From NCBI GenBank assembly GCA_965234405.1, contig OZ248346.1: a stretch of DNA of 64,000 bases; one strand, given 5' to 3'. The notes beneath the pieces were generated by a model that saw only the letters and a list, made by a program, of their open reading frames with translations, was not told where the DNA came from and ran no database searches. Positions 41,954 to 50,036 of this stretch are shown here, one piece after another (positions within the stretch are counted from its first letter, which is position 1; the number at the start of each line of letters is the position of its first letter). Position numbers and translations under genes: made by a program. Origin of the DNA: Planktophila turicensis (GTDB lineage Bacteria > Actinomycetota > Actinomycetes > Nanopelagicales > Nanopelagicaceae).

Positions 41954-43236
41954 GAACGACCCCTTTCGAAGACAACTTCTCCATTAAAGATTGTTGCGAC
42001 AATCTGACCTGGGAGCTCCATGCCATGGAACGGAGTATTGCGACTTCTTGAGGCTACTAGGTCTCTATCGACCCTGAACAGTGAGGTTGGGTCCATCACA
42101 GCAATGTGCGCGGGCGCACCAACCTTGAGTTCTTGGCCATGGTTTTCATAGAGGCCGATTCGCGCTGGCGCATAGCTCATGCGTTCGGCCACTGTCGCCC
42201 AATTGATGAGACCTGTCTCGACCATGGTCTTGTTCACAATACTGAGCGCCGTCTCGAGGCCAAGCATTCCAAAGGATGCCTCTTGCCATTCGCACTCCTT
42301 TGTTTCTGCAGGATGAGGTGCGTGATCCGTTGCAACGATATCGATAGTTCCGTCGGCGAGAGCTTCACGAAGTGCCATAACATCTGCTTCAGTGCGAAGC
42401 GGTGGATTTACCTTAAACACTGGATCGTAACTGCGCGCAAGTTCATCGGTAAGAAGTAAATGGTGCGGAGTAACCTCAGCAGTGACATTTATGCCACGAG
42501 CTTTCGCCCAACGGATAATCTCAACGCCGCCTGCTGTAGTTAAGTGACAAATATGTAAGCGAGCTTGAACGTGATCAGCAAGTAGAACGTCGCGCGCAAT
42601 AATCGCTTCTTCAGCAATTGCTGGCCATCCCTTAAGGCCAAGTTGCGATGAAACAATGCCTTCGTTCATCTGTGAACCTTGAGTGAGTCGCGGTTCCTGC
42701 GCATGCTGTGCGATGACGCCATTGAATTTCTTCACATATTCAAGAGCACGGCGCATCACCAGAGGATCAAAGACACAATGTCCATCGTCACTGAAAACTC
42801 GAACGCGGGCAACTGAGTCAGCCATTGCACCGATTTCAGCAAGATGCTCACCTTCCAATCCGCGAGTAACTGCTCCAATAGGAAAGACATCAAGCAAACC
42901 TGTTGATTGACCAAGGCGATAAACCTGTTCTACAACTCCGGCTGTATCTGCAACCGGTGAAGTATTTGCCATCGCACTCAGCGCGGTAAATCCACCTTTA
43001 ACACCAGCTTGCGATCCGGATTCGACAGTTTCAGCATCTTCTTTGCCTGGCTCACGTAAGTGAGTATGTAGATCTACAAGACCTGGCAGTAGAACTGATT
43101 TCGAAGCATCGATGACTCGGGCGCCCTCTGCAGTAATATTCGATGAAACTTCAGCGATCTTTCCATCTTTGATAAGAAGATCGGATTTCTTTCCATCAGG
43201 CAGCGCGCCTCCTGAGATGAGAATTAGTGAACTCAT
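41950..43236 (-). CDS. pyrC: Dihydroorotase (type I)
   Basis: Cyclises carbamoyl aspartate to dihydroorotate. This 428-residue zinc amidohydrolase has the metal site DLHTHLREPGKED and the late ATDHAPH block with the catalytic Asp. The type I length and its place after pyrB fit an actinobacterial pyr operon. It overlaps pyrB and carA by 4 nt each. Confidence 0.95.
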   Translation of the reverse strand: MSSLILISGGALPDGKKSDLLIKDGKIAEVSSNITAEGARVIDASKSVLLPGLVDLHTHLREPGKEDAETVESGSQAGVKGGFTALSAMANTSPVADTAGVVEQVYRLGQSTGLLDVFPIGAVTRGLEGEHLAEIGAMADSVARVRVFSDDGHCVFDPLVMRRALEYVKKFNGVIAQHAQEPRLTQGSQMNEGIVSSQLGLKGWPAIAEEAIIARDVLLADHVQARLHICHLTTAGGVEIIRWAKARGINVTAEVTPHHLLLTDELARSYDPVFKVNPPLRTEADVMALREALADGTIDIVATDHAPHPAETKECEWQEASFGMLGLETALSIVNKTMVETGLINWATVAERMSYAPARIGLYENHGQELKVGAPAHIAVMDPTSLFRVDRDLVASRSRNTPFHGMELPGQIVATIFNGEVVFERGRS

Positions 43237-44180
43237 TCTGATGCTCCTATCTCTTGAGACCCTGCGAGAAGTAAGTAAAGAATTGCCATTCTGACGCTGA
43301 CGCCGTTAGTTACCTGCTCAAGAATTACCGAACGAGCGCTATCGGCGCTATCGGCAGTGATTTCAAGGCCACGATTCATTGGGCCTGGGTGCATCACGAT
43401 TGCAGCGGTTTTCATCTTCTTGAGACGATCCTTATTGAGTCCGAAGTAGCGCGAATATTCGCGAGCATTTGGGAAGAAGAGTTCTGTCATTCGCTCCATC
43501 TGAATTCGAAGCATCATTACGGCATCCACTGATTCGATAATTGAATCAAAGTCGTAAGAAACCTTCACCGGCCATGACTCAACTCCGACCGGAAGAAGTG
43601 TTGGCGGAGCGACGAGTGTTACCTGTGCGCCAAGCTTCGTTAGCAAGAGCACATTTGAACGTGCAACACGAGAGTGCAGAACGTCGCCAACAATGGCCAC
43701 ATGTAATCCAATGAGGTCATCTCCCCCATGTGCCATGTGTCTGCGAATCGTGAAGGCATCGAGTAGCGCTTGGCTAGGGTGTTCGTGCGTTCCATCGCCT
43801 GCATTCACGACAGACCCAGTCATCCATTGGCTATCTGCAAGGCGTTGCGCTGCCCCTGAAGCGCTATGACGGATGATTACCGCATCTGCTCCCATGGCTT
43901 GCAAAGTTTGCGCCGTATCTTTGAGTGATTCGCCTTTACTTACACTCGATCCCTTTGCAGAGAAGTTAATGACATCTGCAGACAGTCTCTTTGCAGCGGC
44001 TTCGAATGAGATTCGAGTACGTGTTGAATCCTCAGCAAATAAGTTAACAATCGTGCGACCTCGAAGAGTCGGCAACTTCTTCATTGGCCCATCAGAAACT
44101 CTTGCAAGTTCTTCTGCTGTGTTAAGAATTTGAAGTGCTTCGACCTTACTGAGGTCCGAGATAGAGAGAAGATGGCGCAT
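43233..44180 (-). CDS. pyrB: Aspartate carbamoyltransferase catalytic subunit
   Basis: Joins carbamoyl phosphate and aspartate. The 315-residue protein has the carbamoyl-phosphate site STRTRISFE, the GSSVSKGESLKDT 80s loop and HPSQALLD. No PyrI regulatory subunit is encoded, as usual in Gram-positive lineages, so control falls to PyrR. Its ATG overlaps the pyrR stop (TAATG). Confidence 0.96.
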   Translation of the reverse strand: MRHLLSISDLSKVEALQILNTAEELARVSDGPMKKLPTLRGRTIVNLFAEDSTRTRISFEAAAKRLSADVINFSAKGSSVSKGESLKDTAQTLQAMGADAVIIRHSASGAAQRLADSQWMTGSVVNAGDGTHEHPSQALLDAFTIRRHMAHGGDDLIGLHVAIVGDVLHSRVARSNVLLLTKLGAQVTLVAPPTLLPVGVESWPVKVSYDFDSIIESVDAVMMLRIQMERMTELFFPNAREYSRYFGLNKDRLKKMKTAAIVMHPGPMNRGLEITADSADSARSVILEQVTNGVSVRMAILYLLLAGSQEIGASE

Positions 44181-44713
44181 TACTTGCCTCCTTCTTCGAG
44201 TGAGACGGCATCTACACCATCGAGTTCAGTGAATTGAACTTTGATGATCTGCGTTGGCGAGGTAGGAAGATTCTTGCCGACGTAATCAGCCTTGATGGGA
44301 AGTTGTCTATGTCCACGATCTACCAGAACGGCTAACTGGACTGTCTTAGGGCGCCCAATTTCACCGAGTGCGTCGAGGGCTGCGCGGATTGTTCGGCCAG
44401 AGAAGAGAACGTCATCAATCAAGATGATGTTGCGATCTTCGACTCCGAGTGAAGGAATTGTTGTTGGCATCAGAGCTCTTGGTGGGCGCATGCGAAGATC
44501 ATCGCGATGCAAAGTGATATCTAAGGTTCCGGATTGAACCGGCTTTCCTTCGATTGCCTCTATATTGGCAGCTATACGAGCGGCGAGATGAGCGCCTCTT
44601 GTAGGAATTCCTAGAAGAGTGATTGAGTCCGAACCAGAGTTACGTTCGAGGATCTCGTGGGAAATACGGGTAATAGCGCGTGCCATATCTGGCGCCGGCA
44701 GGGCAAGGCTCAT
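44180..44713 (-). CDS. pyrR: Bifunctional pyr operon regulator / uracil phosphoribosyltransferase PyrR
   Basis: RNA-binding regulator that senses UMP/UTP versus PRPP, with uracil phosphoribosyltransferase activity. The 177-residue protein has the PRPP loop ILIDDVLFSGRTIRAA and the basic RNA-binding face including TLHRDDLR. The ORF is open to 44785, but the ATG at 44713 has AAGGAG 7 nt upstream. It is the first gene of the operon, and its ribosome site is embedded next to a PyrR-binding hairpin, implying autogenous translational control. Confidence 0.95.
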   Translation of the reverse strand: MSLALPAPDMARAITRISHEILERNSGSDSITLLGIPTRGAHLAARIAANIEAIEGKPVQSGTLDITLHRDDLRMRPPRALMPTTIPSLGVEDRNIILIDDVLFSGRTIRAALDALGEIGRPKTVQLAVLVDRGHRQLPIKADYVGKNLPTSPTQIIKVQFTELDGVDAVSLEEGGK

Positions 44714-44726
44714 GTAAATCTCCTTC

Positions 44727-44744
44727 CCCGCCTCGCAGGACGGG
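44727..44744 (-). promoter_or_regulatory. PyrR-binding RNA hairpin before pyrR
   Basis: In the transcript, CCCG and CGGG form a stem closing a loop UCCUGCGAGG. The loop plus the next base fit the PyrR-binding consensus UCCNGNGAGGY. The ribosome site GGAAGGAG follows at once, 7 nt before the ATG. This suggests that bound PyrR blocks translation initiation, as described for mycobacterial pyrR, rather than acting through a terminator. Confidence 0.75.
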
Positions 44745-44765
44745 TCGTTAAAGGATGTTGGCGGG

Positions 44766-44771
44766 AGTTTA
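44766..44771 (-). promoter_or_regulatory. Putative -10 of the pyr operon
   Basis: TAAACT on the minus strand; transcription starting about 7 nt downstream would give a leader of about 45 nt that just includes the PyrR hairpin. The same TAAACT occurs before efp. No good -35 seen. Confidence 0.5.
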
Positions 44772-44826
44772 GCACTTAAGTTCACCAGCCTGTGGATAGG
44801 CGAAGTTGGCGTGGCAGTAGCTCACA

Positions 44827-44832
44827 TACCGT
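44827..44832 (+). promoter_or_regulatory. Leaderless -10 element of bldD
   Basis: TACCGT on the plus strand ending 6 nt before the ATG at 44839. Confidence 0.5.
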
Positions 44833-44838
44833 CACGCC

Positions 44839-45339
44839 ATGAATACACAGGTCACGATCCAAGAAGTCTCATCCAAGTTACGTGCCATTAGAACGGCTAA
44901 ATCGCTCTCATTAAGCGATGTCGAGGTTTTGAGCCAGGGCGCACTTAAAGCGGTCGTATTGGGTTCCTATGAAAGAGGAGCCAGAACACTGAGCGTCAAG
45001 CGTGCCATCGCAATTGCAGAGCTCTACCAAGTTCCGGTCTCTCAGCTCTTCACTGATGAGAAACCTATCGAATTGTTAACCTCCGGAAAGACCGTCATAG
45101 ATCTTCGCGCCATCAATAAGCGGGCCCATGACTCTTCGCATCCTGCACATCATCGGTATCAATTGCTGGCCCGATTAGCTCAGAGAATCGTCCGCTCTCG
45201 ACAAGATTGGAATGGTGAAGTGCTTTCTCTGCGTCAGAGCGATTTAGAAACTATCGGAATCCTATTTGACGAGCCTATTTCGACTGTACTGAATTGGCTG
45301 GAAGATGAACGAATTCTTCTCAAAAAACGAGAAGGTTAA
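44839..45339 (+). CDS. bldD: BldD-like c-di-GMP-responsive transcription regulator
   Basis: Homologue of the streptomycete developmental master regulator, 166 residues. An N-terminal XRE helix-turn-helix (about residues 8-72) is followed by a C-terminal domain. In Streptomyces, BldD binds c-di-GMP through RGD-x8-RQDD; here the region reads RQD (121-123), eight residues, then RQSD (132-135). The four ligand residues (R, D, R, D) are kept at the right spacing, while two others are substituted. Position between nusB/efp and pyrR matches Streptomyces synteny. Its stop overlaps that of nusB. Confidence 0.88.
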   Translation: MNTQVTIQEVSSKLRAIRTAKSLSLSDVEVLSQGALKAVVLGSYERGARTLSVKRAIAIAELYQVPVSQLFTDEKPIELLTSGKTVIDLRAINKRAHDSSHPAHHRYQLLARLAQRIVRSRQDWNGEVLSLRQSDLETIGILFDEPISTVLNWLEDERILLKKREG

Positions 45340-45758
45340 ATTGCAATGCTTTCCTTAATTGATGAGATGCGACCTAGGACGCCGTGGATATACCCGGCAG
45401 ACTCATCGGTAGAAAGCTCTTTTGCAAGAGTGAGAGCTTCATCAATCGCAATTCCATCATCGAGATCAGAACTCCAAACAATCTCATAAATACCCAGACG
45501 CAAGATATTTCTATCGACTGCAGGAAGACGATCCATATCCCAACCTTGGGCATAAGTAGCAATCAGTTCGTCAATCTTTCGCTTGTTATCTGTTACGCCA
45601 GCAATGAGCGTCTTGGTGAATTCGCGGATTGGACGTGCATCCGGACCTTCCTCGACAACATCGCGAAGAGCTAAAAGTTCAGCAGCTGAAGCACCGCGAA
45701 TATCAGCCTCGTAGAGTAAATCTAGAGTCTGTTTGCGAGCCTTACTGCGTGCGGACAC
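45336..45758 (-). CDS. nusB: Transcription antitermination factor NusB
   Basis: Binds boxA RNA with S10 in rRNA antitermination. This 140-residue all-helical protein has the ARSKARKQTLDLLYEADIRG N-terminus and the late ILRLGIYEIVW and AIDEALTLAKELS helices. The GTG start overlaps the efp stop by one base (TAGTG), so the two are coupled. Confidence 0.94.
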   Translation of the reverse strand: MSARSKARKQTLDLLYEADIRGASAAELLALRDVVEEGPDARPIREFTKTLIAGVTDNKRKIDELIATYAQGWDMDRLPAVDRNILRLGIYEIVWSSDLDDGIAIDEALTLAKELSTDESAGYIHGVLGRISSIKESIAI

Positions 45759-46318
45759 TAGTTGGCGCGACCCTGGTAAGAGCCATCACGTGTATCGACA
45801 AGAACGATTTCATCCTGCTTGATAAAGAGTGGCACTTGAATCTGGATTCCAGTTTCAACTGTTGCAGGCTTCGTTCCACCGGATGAACGGTCTCCCTGTA
45901 GTCCTGGTTCTGTGTAAGTAATCTTGAGCGGAACTGATGCAGGAAGATCGATGTAGAGCGGATTTCCTTCGTGGATTGCCACGATTGCTTCAGTATTTTC
46001 GAGCATGTAATTTGCTGCTTCTCCAACAGTTGCTTCTGAAATTGTCATCTGATCAAAGTTAACGTTATCCATGAATACAAAGTCGTCACCTTCCTTGTAG
46101 AGGAAGTTCATTTCGCGCTTTTCAAGGATTGCGATCTCAACCTTTACACCTGCGTTGAAAGTCTTATCTACTACCTTGCCGGTCATTACCTGCTTGAGCT
46201 TGGTGCGAACGAATGCGGGACCCTTACCTGGTTTTACGTGTTGGAATTCAACGACTGTCCATAACTGACCTTCGATGTCGAGGGTCATGCCATTCTTGAG
46301 ATCGTTTGTTGTTGCCAC
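45758..46318 (-). CDS. efp: Translation elongation factor P
   Basis: Relieves ribosome stalling at polyproline stretches. The 186-residue, three-beta-barrel protein has the tip loop PGKGPA with Lys32. This PGKGPA form is typical of the actinobacterial subfamily that is thought to work without lysine modification, and no epmA/epmB-type modification gene is seen in the window. The GTG start at 46318 has TGGAG 6 nt upstream. Confidence 0.95.
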   Translation of the reverse strand: MATTNDLKNGMTLDIEGQLWTVVEFQHVKPGKGPAFVRTKLKQVMTGKVVDKTFNAGVKVEIAILEKREMNFLYKEGDDFVFMDNVNFDQMTISEATVGEAANYMLENTEAIVAIHEGNPLYIDLPASVPLKITYTEPGLQGDRSSGGTKPATVETGIQIQVPLFIKQDEIVLVDTRDGSYQGRAN

Positions 46319-46366
46319 GGTAACTCCAGTTCATGCCTTCGCCTATCGAAGGTCAATAGAGAACGG

Positions 46367-46372
46367 AGTTTA
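46367..46372 (-). promoter_or_regulatory. Putative -10 of efp-nusB
   Basis: TAAACT on the minus strand in the 64-nt aroQ-efp gap, about 48 nt before the efp GTG; a TTGTCG lies 15 nt further upstream as a possible -35. Confidence 0.45.
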
Positions 46373-46382
46373 CAGTATGAAA

Positions 46383-46814
46383 TTAGGCGACAAGCGCCTT
46401 GAGCGCGATAAGCGCCAGAACGTAAGAATTTGGTCCGAAACCACCAATAGTTCCATTGGCTACTCCAGAAATCACCGATGTATGACGGAACTCTTCGCGT
46501 GCCAAAGGATTTGAAAGATGAACTTCAATCAGCGGAGCCTTGACCAACTCTGCGGCATCGCGAATCGCATATGAATAATGTGTAAAGGCTGCCGGATTGA
46601 TAATTACTGGAGTGTTGGTATCTGCGGCTTCATGAAGCCAACCAATAATTTCTGCCTCATCATTACTTTGACGAACATCGGCTTCAAATCCGTGAGTCTT
46701 TGCCGCTCCCTCAATGTGTGAAACAAGAGCTGGGTAAGTCATATCTCCATAGATTGATGAGTCGCGAATATCGAGGCGTCCTAAATTAGGACCATTGAGA
46801 ACGAGAACCTTCAT
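46383..46814 (-). CDS. aroQ: 3-dehydroquinate dehydratase, type II
   Basis: Dehydrates 3-dehydroquinate in the shikimate pathway. The 143-residue dodecameric-type enzyme has LNGPNLGRLDIRDSSIYG (Tyr and Arg of the active lid), NPAAFTHYSYAIRDA and the EVHLSNPLAREEFRH block with the catalytic His. It overlaps aroB by 4 nt. Confidence 0.95.
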   Translation of the reverse strand: MKVLVLNGPNLGRLDIRDSSIYGDMTYPALVSHIEGAAKTHGFEADVRQSNDEAEIIGWLHEAADTNTPVIINPAAFTHYSYAIRDAAELVKAPLIEVHLSNPLAREEFRHTSVISGVANGTIGGFGPNSYVLALIALKALVA

Positions 46815-47866
46815 TGGGAAAGCCTCTCATAAGCGGCATGCAGCGCGCTCTCAATTGGGTTTTCAAGGCGTTGTGTCTTTCCAACTTCCGAAATTACGAC
46901 GAAGCGCAGAGAGTTACCGCGACTCTTCTTATCAAGTTTCATCGCAGCGAGAAGTTCTGGCCATTCAGCACCCTTATATGTAACGGGCAGTCCCAGGGCA
47001 ACCAGGGTTTCGATATGCAACGCGCGCAATTCAGGACTGATTAAATCCAGGGCTTCCGAGAGATAAGCGATGTACGCCATTCCGATGGAGACACACTCTC
47101 CATGGCGTAACGAGTATTTTGAGAGAAGTTCAACTGCGTGACCATATGTGTGTCCATAATTTAGAATCTCTCGATCAAAACTCTCTTTAAAGTCACCAGA
47201 GACCACGAGTGACTTCACTGCAACAGATCTCTCAATTAACTCAAGAGTTACCTCGCGGGAAGAGCGAATATCTGCAAGTGATTTTGATTTAATAAGATCA
47301 AGAATCTTCTGATCGCGGATAAATCCACACTTAACTACCTCAGCGAGCCCTGCTGCGAAATCACGATCCGAGAGAGTGTCTAACCAGATTGGATCTATCA
47401 AGACTGAGACTGGTGAATGGAAGGCCCCAATAAGGTTCTTTCCGTAATCACTATTGATGCCTGTCTTTCCTCCGACTGCTGCATCAACCATTCCTGCAAC
47501 CGTTGTAGGAATGGCTACCCAATCAACTCCACGAAGCCAGCTCGCTGCCAAATATCCAGCAAAGTCTGTTACCGCTCCCCCGCCAATTCCAACGATTAAA
47601 TCAGTGCGAGTGAAACCTGCAGCGCCTAACCAATTCCACGCTTGAGATAGAATCGTGGCTGACTTTCCTGCTTCACCATCTGCAATAGGAAGATAGAAGA
47701 ATTCGGTATCTCCCGAATCAAATGTAGGAATTCGATCCTTCATCGATTCGCTAAAAACAATAGCTACGCGAGTTCTCTCCTTGGTTAATTTAACGAGCTC
47801 TGCCTTGAAATCAACATCAACGCAGACTTCATATTCACGATCGGCACTTACATGAATTCTCTTCAC
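46811..47866 (-). CDS. aroB: 3-dehydroquinate synthase
   Basis: Converts DAHP to 3-dehydroquinate. The 351-residue NAD- and metal-dependent enzyme has GGGAVTDFAGYLAASW, GGKTGINSDYGKNLIGAFH and NYGHTYGHAVE (metal His residues). It overlaps aroK and aroQ by 4 nt each, forming the coupled block aroK-aroB-aroQ. Confidence 0.96.
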   Translation of the reverse strand: MKRIHVSADREYEVCVDVDFKAELVKLTKERTRVAIVFSESMKDRIPTFDSGDTEFFYLPIADGEAGKSATILSQAWNWLGAAGFTRTDLIVGIGGGAVTDFAGYLAASWLRGVDWVAIPTTVAGMVDAAVGGKTGINSDYGKNLIGAFHSPVSVLIDPIWLDTLSDRDFAAGLAEVVKCGFIRDQKILDLIKSKSLADIRSSREVTLELIERSVAVKSLVVSGDFKESFDREILNYGHTYGHAVELLSKYSLRHGECVSIGMAYIAYLSEALDLISPELRALHIETLVALGLPVTYKGAEWPELLAAMKLDKKSRGNSLRFVVISEVGKTQRLENPIESALHAAYERLSQ

Positions 47867-48369
47867 TTAAGAACCTCCAAGACAAGGGTGACAATTTCTG
47901 ACTCAGACTTTTCATTCACATCTATGACGCTATCTGCAATTGATTCATAGATAGGTCTACGTGCTTCCATAAGAGTCTGCCACTGACCGCGCGGATTGTG
48001 CAGCAGCAAGGGGCGATCGCGATTAAATCCGATACGCGGCGCAACCGTTGCAAGAGATATATCTAGGTAGATTACCGGTGAAGCGATTGCTCGCAGAGCA
48101 GATTGTGCATCCACTGAAATAGGTGCGCCTCCACCCAGCGCAAGAACTGTGTCATCTGAGAGCAACTCATCCCGTAGAACTTTCTTCTCAAGAATACGGA
48201 ATTCGTCTTCTCCATCTTCGAGGAAAATATCTGACACTGACTTACCAGCACGCTCTTCGATGACATGATCTGTGTCGCGAAATGCGATACCTAATTTGCT
48301 CGCTACAAGCTGACCGATGGTTGTCTTTCCAGATCCCATCGGACCAATCAGAATTACGCGAGGAGCCAT
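47863..48369 (-). CDS. aroK: Shikimate kinase
   Basis: Phosphorylates shikimate. The 168-residue P-loop kinase has GPMGSGKTT, the DTDHVIEE shikimate site, ALGGGAP and NRDRPLL (lid Arg). It begins 5 nt after aroC and overlaps aroB by 4 nt. Confidence 0.95.
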   Translation of the reverse strand: MAPRVILIGPMGSGKTTIGQLVASKLGIAFRDTDHVIEERAGKSVSDIFLEDGEDEFRILEKKVLRDELLSDDTVLALGGGAPISVDAQSALRAIASPVIYLDISLATVAPRIGFNRDRPLLLHNPRGQWQTLMEARRPIYESIADSVIDVNEKSESEIVTLVLEVLK

Positions 48370-48374
48370 GAGAA

Positions 48375-49556
48375 TTACTTAAAGCGAAGATTCTTCATAT
48401 AGGACTCGAAATTACGACGAACTTCCTGGACTGAATCGCCACCAAACTTTTCAAGTACAGCTTCCGCCAAAACAAGTGCCGCCATTGCTTCTGCAACTAC
48501 ACCCGCAGCTGGTACAGCGCATACATCAGAACGCTGATTAATTGCCTTTGCTGCTTCACCAGTCTTTACATCAATTGTGTCGAGCGCTTTAGGAACCGTA
48601 GAAATTGGTTTCATGGCAACTGAGACTCGCAAGATCTCTCCGTTGGACATGCCGCCCTCTGTTCCGCCTGCACGATCTGTACGGCGATGAATTGCCCCAT
48701 CAGTTCCACGTTCAATTTCATCGTGGGCAACTGATCCACGGCGTGTGGCTGTTCGGAAACCGTCACCAATTTCAACGCCCTTAATCGCTTGAATTCCCAT
48801 CATTGCAGCCGCTAATCGCGCATCTAATCTGCGATCCCAATGAACGTGTGAGCCAAGTCCAGGCGGCAAGTTATAGGCAAGTACTTCGCATACTCCGCCG
48901 AGTGTGTCTCCATCGGAGTGAGCGGATTCAATTTCAGTAATCATGAGTGCACTTGTTGCAGGATCTGAACAACGAACAGGATCTTCATCAATGCGATTCA
49001 TGTCTGTTGCATCTGGAAGCTCGTAATTTTCAGGGATGCGAACCGAACCGATAGAGACAACGTGGCTCAAAATTGTGATGCCAATAGCCTGCTCGAGGAA
49101 ATTACGTGCGATTGCACCGAGTGCAACGCGAGCGGCTGTTTCACGAGCACTTGCACGCTCAAGGATTGGTCGCGCATCATCAAAATCGTACTTCTGCATA
49201 CCTACAAGATCAGCGTGACCAGGACGCGGACGAGATAGCGGTGCATTGCGAGCAAGATTTTCAATCTGATCTGCAGGAACTGGATCTGCAGACATGACCT
49301 TCTCCCACTTTGGCCATTCACTGTTTCCAACCTGAACAGAGATTGGTCCGCCTTGTGTGGTGCCTAGACGCACGCCGCCAAGAATGGTGACTTTATCTGC
49401 TTCGAAATTCTGTCGAGCGCCACGTCCCACACCGAGTCGGCGGCGGGCTAAGTGGAAATCGATATCTTCTGTTGTGATCGCAACATGAGCCGGCATACCC
49501 TCGATGATTGCCGAGAGAGCTTGGCCATGTGATTCACCTGCTGTAATCCAACGCAT
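48375..49556 (-). CDS. aroC: Chorismate synthase
   Basis: Last step of the shikimate pathway, needing reduced FMN. The 393-residue protein begins RWITAGESHGQ and shows the RRLGVGRGARQ signature, GHADLVGMQKY and RSDVCAVPAAGVVAEAM. The ORF is open to 49619, but the ATG at 49556 matches the universal N-terminus. A clear ribosome site is lacking. It follows the peptidase-like gene by 40 nt. Confidence 0.95.
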   Translation of the reverse strand: MRWITAGESHGQALSAIIEGMPAHVAITTEDIDFHLARRRLGVGRGARQNFEADKVTILGGVRLGTTQGGPISVQVGNSEWPKWEKVMSADPVPADQIENLARNAPLSRPRPGHADLVGMQKYDFDDARPILERASARETAARVALGAIARNFLEQAIGITILSHVVSIGSVRIPENYELPDATDMNRIDEDPVRCSDPATSALMITEIESAHSDGDTLGGVCEVLAYNLPPGLGSHVHWDRRLDARLAAAMMGIQAIKGVEIGDGFRTATRRGSVAHDEIERGTDGAIHRRTDRAGGTEGGMSNGEILRVSVAMKPISTVPKALDTIDVKTGEAAKAINQRSDVCAVPAAGVVAEAMAALVLAEAVLEKFGGDSVQEVRRNFESYMKNLRFK

Positions 49557-49596
49557 GAGCCTATTCTTGCAGATATCGAGTGATTCTCGCTCACCT

Positions 49597-49989
49597 TTAG
49601 AAGTTGCCCCATGGGGCAAGGATCAAAGCGGCACCACAGAGTGAAGGAGCAAAGGCAATTTCGCCAGACATTGAACGATTTCGAATCAGATGCACTACAA
49701 CCAGGAACGAAGAAGCCAGCAAGAGCGCTAGGAAATAATCAGATAATCGACTAGTCGGAACTACGAGATTGAGAAGAATCATCAGAAGTTTGGAGTCTCC
49801 GTAGCCACAGCCGGATATCCAAGTAAATATGAAGATCAGGCATGTAGTCAGAGCCACGATTCTGAGATCGAGATTGAACCCTTTTTCGAAGATAGAGGCG
49901 ATCACAAGAAAGAGAAGTGCTGAATTTGGTATGCGATGGGTTCGAATATCAAAGGCTGCGATGAATACAAGTATTGACGAGACAAGCAC
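49597..49989 (-). CDS. A24 prepilin peptidase-like membrane protein
   Basis: Short type IV prepilin peptidase homologue of 130 residues with about four membrane segments. Both catalytic aspartates are present: Asp14 in FDIRTHRIPN and Asp65 in GCGYGDSKLL. It lacks the N-terminal methyltransferase domain, like CpaA/TadV forms. A homologue often lies in this aro locus in actinobacteria. No pilin or secretion genes are in the window, so its substrate is unknown. The GTG start at 49989 has TATCTT six bases upstream. Confidence 0.8.
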   Translation of the reverse strand: MLVSSILVFIAAFDIRTHRIPNSALLFLVIASIFEKGFNLDLRIVALTTCLIFIFTWISGCGYGDSKLLMILLNLVVPTSRLSDYFLALLLASSFLVVVHLIRNRSMSGEIAFAPSLCGAALILAPWGNF

Positions 49990-49995
49990 CTAGTC

Positions 49996-50001
49996 AAGAT
50001 A
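49996..50001 (-). promoter_or_regulatory. Leaderless -10 element of prepilin peptidase-like gene
   Basis: TATCTT on the minus strand in the 47-nt gap after aroE, ending 6 nt before the GTG at 49989. Confidence 0.45.
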
Positions 50002-50036
50002 ACGAGGTTATTTAGCGTTTGGATCCCGCTTGTGAA

